From the NCBI GenBank assembly GCA_039720395.1, contig CM077827.1, forward strand, positions 25,518,416 through 25,582,415: DNA of 64,000 nt, written 5' to 3'. The position numbers and the translations under genes were made by a program. Source of the DNA: Liquidambar formosana (lineage: Eukaryota > Streptophyta > Magnoliopsida > Saxifragales > Altingiaceae). Shown in pieces: positions 22,210-34,055 of this stretch. The number at the start of each line of letters is the position of its first letter. Position 1 is the first letter of the stretch. The notes below the pieces were generated by a model. That model did not search any database, was not told where the DNA came from, and was given only the letters and a program-made list of their open reading frames with translations.

Positions 22210-25200
22210 ATGATTATGCATAATACAAAATACATATGGGCTGCTAATTATGGTGTAGTTGAATGATTCAAAAATCTGGAAAATTTTTCTGCATAATTGG
22301 TTTTCCTCCATGGCTGAACCTAGGGTTTGGAACCCTAGGTCAATTCTCTTCGACTCCTCTTCTAATTGATGGTTAAGTGTATCCATGGATGCAATAGGTT
22401 GCATAGGGTTTGAGTTTGGAGAAGAAGAATAAGGAAACTAGGGTTTTATAAAACTGTTATGAACAGTTTTCATGGTAGCCATGAAAAACCGTCATCTTGT
22501 TTTGCCTGCCGAATTCAGAGTTCTTCTCCAAAATTTTCGAGCCATATATGGTTAGAAAGCTCTTTGAATAAGCTTTCCAACCCAACAAACGGTGCGTCAA
22601 TCCGAGTTCTGTAGTGAAAGTTATGAATTTTTTACTACAGGCTGTCTGGAAAGACAGTTTTGCTCGGGAATGATGCAATAGCCACAACTTCGAGTTATTG
22701 ATGGAGATCAAAGGCATGGCAATGGTTGCCACCACTTGGGTTATGTTCTAGACATGGTAGGGAAAGGTTCCCAAGCATTTAGATGCATCATAATTGGATT
22801 AAGATGCTAGAACAGAAGGAAGAAGGAGAAGAACACCATGGAGGCTGAATCTGGGTTTTTGAACCCTAAGGTTCTTGCAATTAATTCTAATTAAAGCTGC
22901 TATATTTATGATGGAAGATCATTGTAGGATCATTATATATCATGTGTATATGATTTTCTTTAAGTTTCAAAAAGGTTTTGATGGAAAAAGATTCAAAAAG
23001 TTTGAAAATTTTTCATGAACAGCATAGCAGATTTTCTCTGCAGAAAAGTCATCAATGGAGTTTTGATTAGAACTTGAGTTAGGGAACTCCAAATTGCATG
23101 AAACCAATTGCATTAGTTTCCTAAGACATGTAGGATACTGGGAAAATTCGTTTGGTAGCCTAATTCATTCATCTTGCTGGGTTTTAAATCAATTTCTGAC
23201 CATGGACAGTGTGCTGTCAAATTCTGGGCAGCCTACTGTTGTTTTAATTGTTTAGAACAATTGGTGATGATTTGATCATCCAAACCTCTTCTATTAGCTT
23301 AGTATTTCATGTAGGGACATGATACAAAAGCTGGTTTCAATGGAAGAGTCGAATTGATAAGGATTTAGAAGCTATTGTGACCTTCAAGGTCTGCAACAAT
23401 GGCTCCAGCAATGGGTTTGGAAATCCTGATTGTTCTTGATGATGGCAGCCACTTCCACCACTTCTCACGTGTCCAGAGGCTTGTCCCACACCCCTAGGAT
23501 GTTCCCCCATGACTGGCCATGGCCTCCCACAATCGTTGGTGGCCATGGCAGCCTAGCCAAGCTCAGGCAGCCCCCTGGTAGTGACGGCTGCATAGAGTTA
23601 AGGATGAAACCCTAATTTTGAGTTAATGATGAAACCCTAATTTCATTATGGCATTAATTAAAACCCTAATTGGAATATTAATTACCTTAATTAAGAGTTA
23701 ATGATTGGTCATTAAATGACCAATCATGGTTATTGATTGTTAGGGCATAATTAATACCATTAATGATGTCTAGGGTTAGGGTTTTTGATAACCCTAATTA
23801 GTGTAATTAATTAAGGGTAATAAATACCCTATTTGGCATTAATTAAACCCTAATCCCTTTTATTAAATACCGTATGAACCTAGGGTTTTAATGATTGGAC
23901 ATTAAATGACCAATCATAGGGCATTTAATGATTAGGGCTTGCATTTAGGGTTTAGGGTTATGCATTTAGGGTTTAGGGTTTTAGGAAACCCTAATACACT
24001 AATTCATCATTTTAATGATTTTATTTAATTCCTATATTAATTATTTAATTAATATTGATTAATTTTATAATGTTTTAAATGGTTTAAAACACAATTAGGG
24101 ATTAAATTAAAATCTGGAAATTCTTAATTAAATGAAATTGTTTTGTTTAATTAAGGAAACCCTAATATTGGATATTAGAGTTATTTTAGGAAACTTTACA
24201 TGTTTTAAATTAATTTGATTAATTGAAACTGTAATGTCTTAAATGTTAAGACTTTATTTAATTCTGGATATTTTTGTTAAAACCTAATAAGATTAGGATG
24301 CATTAATGAGATTAATGTAAATCATTCAAGAGAATTACCATAATGCCCATATGTTTTAATGCTTACAGTTTTTCTTTACATTATGCAATGAGATTGTATG
24401 TATGTGTTTGGATAATGATTATGGACTATACCCTTTAAACCAATTGTGATTGGCCGTCTTATGAATGGGATGTTATTATTTACAAGAGTTGTAATTTTAT
24501 TAAGGTGATGTAATTTATTTGGGGCTTGCATGCCACCTTCCCTCTCCCTCTCTCTCTATCATTCTCTTATGTACCCCACATTCCCCTTATGTATCCCTTT
24601 CTTTAAATTATGTAAATGTTATGTAATCAAGAGCGCACTAAGGAGCATGGTGGACCCAAAGGAGCATGATAGAGCCCAACAAGCCTATGGTGGAGACCAT
24701 CAAGCCAATGGAGCAGATTGAAGGACTTGAAAGCTTAGAGAAGTTTTTCAAGAAAGCATGCATGTTATGAATGGTTTATTTTACGATCACCTACACCCAC
24801 CTTAGACCTTGGATTCAATCTATTGGCTTGGATTGAATCCTCTCAAAGTCCATAATCATCATAGTGGGAGCTTTAATTTATGAGATAATTGTATTAGCTC
24901 CAATACCATAGTTTGGTATATGTTACCTATTCACTTAGGGACTAATATCAAAATATGGTACTTTATATATGTTGATATATAATAGCATGCGATGTATGAT
25001 TTATAATAGCATGAGATGTATGATTATAAATAGCATAATTTATATGTTTAAATTTTGATACATAGGATGCATGTTAATTTGATGAGACCCTTTAAAACCC
25101 CTCTTATTTAATATTAAGTTGAAAATGGAGAAGTCATTGGGGAATGAATTCTTCATTGCCTTCCATCATTATAGGATCATCTAACGTCCCTTAATGTGGG

Positions 25201-26790
25201 TACCTGGCTGCAGACATGTAGGAGCTACCCATGTTAAAGACATTACTTGAAACTATCACATATGAGATATCATGGGGTGCCTAAACTGGTATATACCAAG
25301 AAACTAACATGTGAGGTATATATTTGGCGAAACATACCTGTGTGAATGATGGGTTGAACTTAACTAGGGAAGTATTCCAAGAAACTAACATGTGAGGTGT
25401 ATGTTCCCTAGAGGCAAAATGATTGGAACTTGCTTATGAAGCAATAGACAAAGAGTTGTCTTCTTATTGTGGGTTAGAAGTCAAGAAACTAACATGTGAG
25501 GCTTCTAGGTCACAGTGGGACCCCAATCCCCATTAGGAATGAGATTCCCGAATTCCATTAGAGGGTGTATGGAATTTGATAAAATAGTGGGAGGTACCAT
25601 ATGATTAAAGACCCAATCATTATGGATAAAAATGAAATCTAATTCTTTGTTTATGTAGATTACCTAATTACTCACCTCAAAACCCCTATTTCCTAATATA
25701 GGATATTGATAGTTTGACTAAACCCGATTTCTTTGATTGACTTAGGAAATTGAGAATTGTTCTCAATTTCAAAAGATTGTTTATATGCTATTAGGCCTTT
25801 TATTAAAGGCCCTCCATAAAACATCCTAAGAAGAAAAAGACACTATGCGCAATTGGCATCTTGTTGCCATACTATATGATAGTATTTATGACTAATGAGC
25901 TTCAGAAGCAAAATTAGTCAATGCGAGTGCCTTTGATGTCCTACATCACATACAAAGGTTGTATTGTGAGTAAAATAATACTATAAAGTATAGTACTTGT
26001 AAAGGACTTCTTCTGGACTAGGGTGTAATAAAAGTTGTTTATTAATAATCATTCTTTTGAAAAATGATTAATCACATAGAATAGCTTGAGAAGCTAGATG
26101 TGATTTAAAATGGAAGCATAGAGGAAAGCAAGTCTTGAAAAGTCAAAGACAAAGAAATATAATTATTTTGTAGTAAACATAAGGTATTGTAAAGGGAACT
26201 TGATAAAGTATCAGTCTTCCTAGAAGAACCAAACTTTTGAAGTTTTGGTTCATGCTCTAAACTAAATTGTTGGTTAGTTCTGCTTCTTGGTTTTTGGATT
26301 CTAGTATAATCTAAATCGAAGCAGAAAGTTAAGTAGATAATAAGTTACCTTTAAAAATTTTAATAGAGCAAGAGTTGCTAGATTAATTTTGGGAACTTAT
26401 TTCTTAACTAGGTCATTTAAGACATTCTAGAAATTTGATTTCTGAATTTAAATGACTAATTAGAGCGAATGCAACGTATTCCGAGAATACAAGAGATGTA
26501 GAGACTCTCATTTAAATGTAACGATTATGACTTGGTTATAAGATGACCAAACCCATCTTTTACTTGGTGAAGTGAAAGAGTTACATTTATAATTTGATTA
26601 ATACATTGTGATGTATATAGTCATGTAGAGCATGCATTCAATTACAGTAGACTCATCTTAGAATACCATAGCTCAATGGTGAATCTAAGAGAACGAATTG
26701 AACCCTATTAAGATATGGTTTGATCCATGATGAGTTTTACTAATGTATCCATCTAGGATATACCTTAAAATTGCTACATATTGATAATTT
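22210..26790 (+). other. Copia leader and unrecognisable gag region
   Basis: No open frame of any length and no recognisable Gag. From 23600 to 24320 it is AT-rich with many ACCCTAATT/TTAATTA words and short TTTAGGG runs near 23940-23985. Around 25.29, 25.38 and 25.48 kb the word AAGAAACTAACATGTGAGG occurs three times, a small dispersed repeat. The region may be filler that replaced gag. Confidence 0.55.
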
Positions 26791-26799
26791 AGGGTTCAC

Positions 26800-28540
26800 T
26801 CCAGTTTTGTCCCAATTATATCAGATATGATATGGGAAGAAACCCAACTTATAGAAGTTAAGGCTTGGGCTTGTGCTACGTATGTCTGGAAACATAATGT
26901 AGACAATCTGGAAATACGGTCAAGTAAGTGTTGAATTGTGGTATATCCCAAAAGTGGTTGGGATAGTATTTCTATTACCCTAATGAACAAAAGTTGTCCA
27001 TTAGGATGTTTGCTGGATTTTCTTGAGAAAGAGTTCATTCAAGAAGATGCAAAAGTAGATAGAATTTATAGAATTGTCTGTAAAGCCACAAACGAACAAA
27101 GATCCAACCCTTGTCTCTGTTAAGACAAAACCCTTAACTACACTACAATCTTTTCATAGATCAAATTGGATATTTCTTAACATAAGAGAGATATTGTATC
27201 TCTATTAGAATGTGAAAGAATTGTTCTTTGATGATAAAGATCACCAAGATAATCCTATTGATTATGACTAGACGATGTTTCACATCAACTCGAGAAATGA
27301 CTAAGAGTCATTAAATCCAATATGGATAGGTAGAGACCTAAAAGGCTTGGCTATTTAAGAATGTTTTCAACATAGGCAAAAAGTTGTCTATAAAGAAACT
27401 TGTTTGATAATAGTTATGCTGAAATCCATTTGGATCTTGTTATCTATAAACACACATTTTGAATATAAGATATGTCAAAAAGGATATAAAGATGTTATAG
27501 CAAATGGTGAAAAACCATAAAAGTGTGTAAGTTATAGAAGTCTATTAATAGACTACAAGGTTCTCATAATTAGAACATCTATAAAGTTGAGGTAATCAAA
27601 TTGTTTGATTTCTCTCATTGTATAGATGGACCATGAGTGTATAAAAGGTTAGTGGGAGTGCGATCGTTTTTCTTTATCCTAAGTATGGATGACATCATAA
27701 TCACTATGAATGATATATGAATGTTATCTAATGTAAAGTTTTAGTTTTTGGAGAAAAACTAATTCATGAAAGATTTGGCAAAAGCATCCAATAAGATCTA
27801 TGGAGATAGATCATATAGATTGCTAAGTATCTCCAAATCATCAAACATAGTTGAAATGTTGAAGGAGTTCAACATGGAGAATTCTAAGGGAGGTCTAATT
27901 TACTTCAGATAAGAATTCATTATTCAAGGGCATGTGCCCTAGGATAATACAAGTAAGATTCTTAAAGTGTTAAGAAGCCTTATTTTACACTATGTATTGA
28001 ACCTGATATCTATTATGTTGTAATTGTTACAAATAGTTATCAATCAATTCAAATTTGGAATATTGGATTGTATATGGAAATTGTAAACTCATAGTAGATG
28101 GGTATATGGATTTGGATATAATCCATATGGGGTATATTTTATATTCACTTTAGTTGGTGAAATACTTAATGGAAGAACTGTATGAAAGATACAGTGGATT
28201 CCATTATTGAGGGTGAATTAATTGTCGCATTGTCTAGGAGACTGTTTGGATCTATAAGTTCATTTAGAACTTAGAGTTGTTCCTTCCATTGAGTTGCCCA
28301 CACCTTGTTTTGTGACAACAATGGGTCTATAGCTCAAGTATAGGAATCACGGTCTCATCAAAAGTCCAAACACATAGAGTGACAATTCCAAGTGATTAGA
28401 GGAATCATTGGAAGAGGTAATAGATACATTACAGAAGATATTATCTACATAAGTTTTTGTAGACCTACTGACTATAGCTTTAAAACATAATTGGTTATGT
28501 CTAAGACCAACATCTTGAGAAGATAGGTATGCGATACATG
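26800..28540 (+). pseudogene. Copia pol remnant (integrase end, RT, RNase H)
   Basis: Fragments in shifting frames: an integrase C-terminal piece (VVYPKSGWD, then FLEKEFI, 26880-27050), RT pieces (MLKSIWILLSIN near 27418; a MDDIIIT-like catalytic region near 27685; FMKDLAKAS near 27764; a NMENSKG-like block near 27870) and an RT/RNase H segment near 28000. Stops and frame changes are frequent, so no enzyme can be made. The motif order is that of plant Ty1/copia. Confidence 0.75.
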
Positions 28541-28557
28541 GTCGATTGGCTTTAGTG

Positions 28558-28569
28558 CAAGTGGGAGAT
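28558..28569 (+). other. Copia polypurine tract
   Basis: AAGTGGGAGAT-type tract directly before the 3' LTR. It primes plus-strand DNA in this family. Confidence 0.8.
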
Positions 28570-30228
28570 TGTTAGGATTATGCCCTAGAGCCAATCATAG
28601 AGATGATTGTTTAGGGATTAGGAATAATCATTTGATTTCATTTATGTATGTCACATTTATTATTGATTTAATAAAAGGGCTTATTCTATTATGTTTATAT
28701 GCATCATTTATATTTACATAATATGTCCATGGAGTTAGAGTTGAGAATATGGAATTACAAAGAGTTGTAATTTTGAGACTATAGATATATCTCTGTACTA
28801 AACTCCTTAAGCATTCCTAGTTGAAGGTTCACTATGATGGACAGTAATGAACCATAGGACTAGCACTTGTTAGGTTGACTCTATAGGAGGATAGCTAGTC
28901 TCAAGCTATTTGTGTGGAGACACTACAACCAACAAGTGGGTGCCTATTATAAGAATAGGTACACTGAATGTGACCAAAGATATGAGATAAACTGAATGGA
29001 GTTTTATCCTGCCTGTCAATCAGTTTCTCACTGTTATAGTGGTACAAGTAATCCTTAGACCTGAGACACCATAGTTGCCTTATGCATGTAGCTTTAGAAG
29101 TTTGATAACACTAAGTGCAGATCCTATTCAGGGGTCTACAAAGGTGTTCATTGGCCCTACTGCTATGTGTATGAAGGCATGTGAGTGATCAACAAGGGAT
29201 CCATCACTCTCAGGAAAAAGAGAGAGAATGTCTCATATAGCATTCATAATATAACTCATTAAATCCATGGCCATGGTAGGATGAATATGAAAAGAGTTTC
29301 ATGAGTTCATCAATGAGTTGATATCTATGAATGAGTATAAAGTAATTGAACTAGGGACTTGACAGACTTCCATGTCCTATTAGTTCAATTGGAGACATTG
29401 TGTTGAAGGAAGGATGCAATTGTAACCTATAAACTATAACAGAAGGGTTCTTTGTCAATGACTATTCACCTCATTAAGGACCACACCATGAGCCATATGC
29501 TAGGTGTTACTCATGGTTAGTAGAAGCCCTAATTGATATAAGTGAGTTATAATCAATTAGGGAATTGGAAGGAGTTCCAATTAGACCCTAAATGGAAAGA
29601 GTTCCATTGTGCACACCTCGTGCTATTCCTACTACTTAATGATGTGAACCCAATGGGTCACACACTGATCATGCAAGAAGGGCTTTAAAGTCTATGAGAG
29701 AAAGGGTTTTAGTGAATAAAGAATAGTTCTTTATAGGCCTATTTGTATTTGATACAAATAATAGGGGTTAATGTGCAATTAAGTGTAATTACACATAACC
29801 CTATTAGGGTTTCTTCCCTATGGCCAGCCCCCTTTAGTGGGCTGCCTATATAAGTCACACTTATGTGTGACATGGCATAATAGGCTTGCACAATAAACCC
29901 TAGCCGTCCAGCCCTTTGGAGGCTCTCTTCTCTCTCTCTCTCTTCTCCACCTCTAGCAACAACAAGGAAGAAGAAAGAAAAGGCTTGAAGCTCTAGCTAG
30001 GTGTGGATACCGTTGGAGGCAGCACACTTGGGCTGCTCATTCACCGCTGTCCAGAGTAGAAGCTTGGAGCAAAACGGAGAAGACAAAAATCCTGTAAGTG
30101 TTCTAACCCTCTTCGTAGTTAGGGTTTGATTTTGTGTTATGCATAGTTAGATTCATGGGATTGGGAATTGTAGGAAAAATTTTTTATATTCCGCACTTCT
30201 ATTTTTCCCTCTTGTTCGATTCCCAACA
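28570..30228 (+). repeat. Copia 3' LTR
   Basis: 1659 bp, same length and nearly identical to the 5' LTR. It is followed by the right target duplication GCACA. Confidence 0.93.
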
Positions 30229-31129
30229 GCACATATATGTCAACTAGGAAGAAAACACAAGAAAAAAATCCTAAGCTATCATGCTATATGCAACTTTCCT
30301 AATACAAGGATGAATGAAACCCTAGAATCACAATTGTGCTCAAAATCACATAAAATAACCCTAAATCATGCAAAGCCCATCATAGACATCATGCTAATCA
30401 TGCATATTAATCAATAGAAGCATTCACACATGAGAAAAATACAAGCTTGCACATGAAATATAGCTATTCTAAACATAAACTCAATTTCAGCACTAAGGAA
30501 ACCCTAGAATCCCAAACATGCAGTGAATCACATGGAACATCATCCTAGCATACTAAACAGCCCATAAATATTATCCTAATCATGCATACATTCCAATGGA
30601 AGCAACAAAACACAATAAAAACATAAGCTCTAATATACCAAAGAGTTATTTCATGCAGAAAACCATTTTAAGCACCTAAGAAACCCTAAAGTCCCAAACA
30701 TGCAGTAAATCACATGGAATAACATCCTAGCATACTAAACAGCCCACAAATATGATCCTAAACATGCATGGAAGCAACAAGACATGATAAAAACACAAAC
30801 TTTGATATGCAATCATCCTATTCTATGCAAAAACCCTAACTTTAAAAGAGAGAAGAGGAGGAAGGGGGGAATACCTAGGGTGAAGTATCCTTTTGCTGCT
30901 GTAGGGAGTCCTCCTTCTCTTGTGTACTGCTGGGAGTTCCTTCCTTCAAGCCTTCAAGCAATGCTCCAGCCCTCCTCCAAGCTTACTCTCACACTCTCTC
31001 ACTCAAAGTATAGGTTAAACTACCCTAAGGATGGCTGCCATAGCCTCCAAGTCTCACACATGCCTCACACTTCAGAATTTTCTCTCCCAGTGGCCTCAAA
31101 GTGTCTCCTATTGCTGAAGTATAAGGGGG

Positions 31130-31138
31130 TATTTATAG
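31130..31138 (-). promoter_or_regulatory. LTR TATA box (C 3' LTR)
   Basis: CTATAAATA on the minus strand, about 190 bp downstream of the GC-rich dyad in the LTR's own direction. The copy in the 5' LTR is at 48701-48709. Confidence 0.75.
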
Positions 31139-31324
31139 GGATTGAGGGAAAACCCTCAATGGTTGGGATTAAAACCCTAGGGATTGATCCAAGGGCTCTT
31201 AGAGATTCCCTTGGGGCTCAAGTAGGTCAAAAAGGGCTGAAATTAGGGTTAAATGGCGGCCAAAGGCGAGCAAATCCGAGAAAATAGGATGGGAGCCGCG
31301 TCAAGGCTCAAAATAGGAAAGTGG

Positions 31325-31404
31325 CTCGGGTGACCACCTGGGGCTGGGCGGCTAGCAGCCTGGGCCCAGGCGGCTAGCCGCCCAGGCCTGGGTGGTCACC
31401 CGAG
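31325..31404. promoter_or_regulatory. GC-rich dyad element, copy 3 (C 3' LTR)
   Basis: The outer arms CTCGGGTGACCACC and GGTGGTCACCCGAG are perfect complements. The inner arms GGGCGGCTAGC and GCTAGCCGCCC are perfect complements. It lies in U3 upstream of the TATA box. Confidence 0.8.
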
Positions 31405-32112
31405 GCCATGTCAGCTTCAGCCCAAATTTGACCCCTTCGGCTTCCAAATGTGTTTCAGGGCCCAAATGAACTCCGATTTTGACGAAACGAAAGCCAAAAC
31501 GACCGTGTTTCGAAGGGGAATGTAATTTGAGTCACTTGAGGGAAAGAAACCCTAGCCACGGCTGCATGGTTGGGCCCTACAAAGGTGGTTAACCGCTATG
31601 CCTCACCATCGCTTAGCTTAGGTATGCACATAGGATCGCACCGAATGCTTTCCAATTCGAAATTCAACCTCCCTAAACACATTTGGGGATGAAATTAAGA
31701 CCAATCAAGGTCAAATGAGTAGTCATAGAGTGAAAATCATGAGCCAATTCGAGCTAACCCGAAGTAGGTCTTTTAGCCAACTTGAGCCTTGCTGAGCCAT
31801 TCTAATCCCGAACCTCCAATTCATCGAATTGGTCCCACAAATACCTCAAATACAACCATATGAACTCCAATTGGCAACTTGGAGATCATTTCAAGGTCAA
31901 ATGGAAAGTTTGTGATCAAAAAGACAATTATGCCCCTCAAGTCACAAAAGTTCTTATTAACCCTCAAGATTAACTCCAAATTGAACCAAAATTCATACAC
32001 ACCATCCTTAGGACCCTAGAAACTCAATGCAAAAGACTAGACTCAAAAAAGGAAACAAAAAGACACATGCAATGACAAACCCTAGCTAAGGTGACAAAAA
32101 TGGGGTGTGACA

Positions 32113-32128
32113 GAAGCCCCTCATTGGT
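32113..32128 (-). other. Element C polypurine tract
   Basis: Read on the minus strand AATGAGGGGCTTC abuts the 3' LTR start TGTCACACCCC. The purine-rich core AATGAGGGG is the likely plus-strand primer. Confidence 0.6.
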
Positions 32129-33360
32129 GAGCAAGTTTCACTTGCAAGCCAATGACCAAAAGAACAACCCATTTTTGCCCGGGGAATTGATTTCATCAAG
32201 ACCCACTGGGGAAAAGAGGGTGAACATATCATTGAATTCTTCGAATTCATCATACACAAGCACAAAGGTACTCTTCATAAGTTCTACAGAACTCCTCTCA
32301 TACTGTATACCAGTTTCACTGGGGAACAAGATGAGGTATCCACAGCTTACATCGAACTTCGTTCGATGAAAGGTCTTCCAATTCTATGCCAGTGACAACT
32401 GGCGAATGGTACGAGGTAACATTATGCCATCAAGGCCATCCCAAAATATGAGAAAGATACATCCTTCTCACATTCAAACCGTCAAGGTTATTACTCAATT
32501 ATCAAGGTAATCACATCCCATACTGCACCAGTGACAACTGGTGAATAATACGAGGTATCCATAGCTTACATCGAACTTCGTTCGATGAAAGGTCTTCCCA
32601 TACTATGCCAGTGACAACTGGTGAATAGTACAAGGTATCCATAGCTTACACCGAACTTCGTTCGATGAAAGGTCTTCCCATACTTTGCCAGTGACAACTG
32701 GCGAATAGTACGAGGTAACACCATGCCATCAAGGCTATCTCAAAATATGAGAAAGATACATCCTTCTCATATTCAAACCATCAAGGTTATCATTGAAATA
32801 TCAAAGTAAATCACATAACACGAGAAAGATCACGTCCTTCTCTTGCTCAAATCAATCAAGGTAAACACATACCACAGGAAGCCATCAAGGCTATCTCAAA
32901 ACATGAGAAAGATACATCCTTCTCATATTCAAATCACCAAGGTTATCATTCAATTGTTAAGGTAGTCACATAGTACGAGGAAGGTCACAACCTTCAATCA
33001 GGGTAAACACATACCATTGGGAAAGATCGCATCTTTCAAGTTATCAAGGTAAACATGTGACATGAGAAAGATTGCATCCTTCTCATATCAAACTCTCAAG
33101 GTGAACACATAGCATGAGAAAGATCGCGTCCTTCTCATAATCAAACCATCAAGGTCAACATAAATCATGGGAAAGATTGCATCTTTCAAGTCATCAAGGT
33201 AAGCATGTAATCATGAGAAAGATTTCATCTTTCTCTCACTAAGTCATCAAGACAAAGGTAAGCTTTTACTTACCAACACACAACAAGTTCACCAAGTCAT
33301 CTCACATGGAGGCTATTCACGCCTCAACTCAAACACCAACTCATATAGGAGACACAATTA
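32129..33360. repeat. Tandem stem-loop array in the 3' untranslated region (C)
   Basis: One family (32.28-32.73 kb) contains CCAGTGACAACTGG and ATCGAACTTCGTTCGAT, the latter about three times. The second (32.73-33.25 kb, about ten units near 60 bp) has stems such as GAAAGATCGCATCTTTC and GAAGGTCACAACCTTC, plus ATCAAGGT words. It occupies the same place as the arrays of A and B but shares no sequence with them. Confidence 0.82.
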
Positions 33361-33681
33361 TCTCATGAAAGCAATCATTTATACGCATATAGGGAAGGTA
33401 TCTTTATCCCAAATGACAAAGAATCATAGTGACATAGAAGGGAATTCATCCCTAATGATCAAAAATCATATGCATAGAGAGGGTTGTTCAACCCTACTAG
33501 CATGCCATGCCCACACAAGGGCCACCAATGCAATCTCATTCAAATCATTTCATGTCAAACAAAGTCAAGATATTTATTCATTTTTCAACTCAAAACATGC
33601 TTGAGATTTCATCTCAAAGAGGGTTCAAAAGCGCGAATAGGCGAGCAAAGGCCAAACGAGCGCAACGGAGCGAGCAAGGGG
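33361..33681. other. Spacer between array and PMD promoter (C)
   Basis: Non-coding. Short frames of 60-90 codons here overlap the dyad region and show no family signature. Confidence 0.5.
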
Positions 33682-33755
33682 GGGTGACCACCTGGCTGCT
33701 GGTGGCTTGCCGCCCAAGCCCAGGCGGCTTGCCGCCCCATGCTGGGCGGTTACCC
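33682..33755. promoter_or_regulatory. GC-rich dyad element, copy 4 (upstream of C PMD gene)
   Basis: The outer arms GGGTGACCACC and GGGCGGTTACCC pair partly. The inner GGCTTGCCGCC and GGCGGCTTGCCGCC pair well. It is about 300 bp before the PMD start. GGGTTTTTAAACCC follows at about 33779, a palindrome also present in A. Confidence 0.65.
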
Positions 33756-34055
33756 AAGGCTGGTGCTGCCCAGTTTGAGGGTTTTTAAACCCTTGACTCC
33801 CCATTTGTGCATTCAAGCCTCCAAGCTCGAAAATAGAGAGCTTCTCTCTCTAGAACTCACTCCATCCTTCTCCAAATTCTCACATACATATTCTCATTCA
33901 AAGTTTCACTTGCAATTCAAGTTGTGTGCATGAAATAGCATCAAGAACAAGTCATTCAACAACAAAAACAAGCATCAATCATCAAGTTGCAAGATCAAAT
34001 TCATCATCTTCCTTATCAAACCCATTTTTCTCACATACAAGCTCAACCACCAACA

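Larger units (their letters stand above)
20537..30228 (+). mobile_element. Full-length Ty1/copia element, coding region decayed
   Basis: It is 9.7 kb long with LTRs of 1659 bp each, a target duplication GCACA at 20532-20536 and 30229-30233, a methionine-tRNA-type PBS and a purine tract. The undisrupted target site is visible in C's other LTR near 47803. The LTRs are almost identical, yet pol is full of stops, so the element is recent and was probably moved by enzymes from a relative. Confidence 0.93.
19264..32112 (-). repeat. Element C 3' LTR, split by a copia insertion
   Basis: The LTR parts are 19264-20536 and 30229-32112. On the plus strand they run from TGTGAACCCCAGAAATT to GGGGTGTGACA. 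Together they match 46532-49683. The TATA box is at 31130-31138 (minus strand) and the GC-rich dyad at 31325-31404. Confidence 0.92.

Noticed and set aside
23939..23985. TTTAGGG runs resembling plant telomere repeat
   Set aside because: Only a few interrupted copies inside an AT-rich copia leader with many similar words; not a telomere or a telomeric insertion.
30784..31287. A 167-codon plus-strand frame, repeated identically at 48355-48858
   Set aside because: Both lie in C's LTRs in the wrong orientation. They are identical only because the LTRs are nearly identical. No family signature, and TATA, dyad and leader sequence explain the DNA.
32129..33360. Possible CRISPR-like array of repeats and spacers
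   Set aside because: Eukaryotic retrotransposon context, units degenerate throughout with no invariant repeat and unique spacer, and no associated genes.
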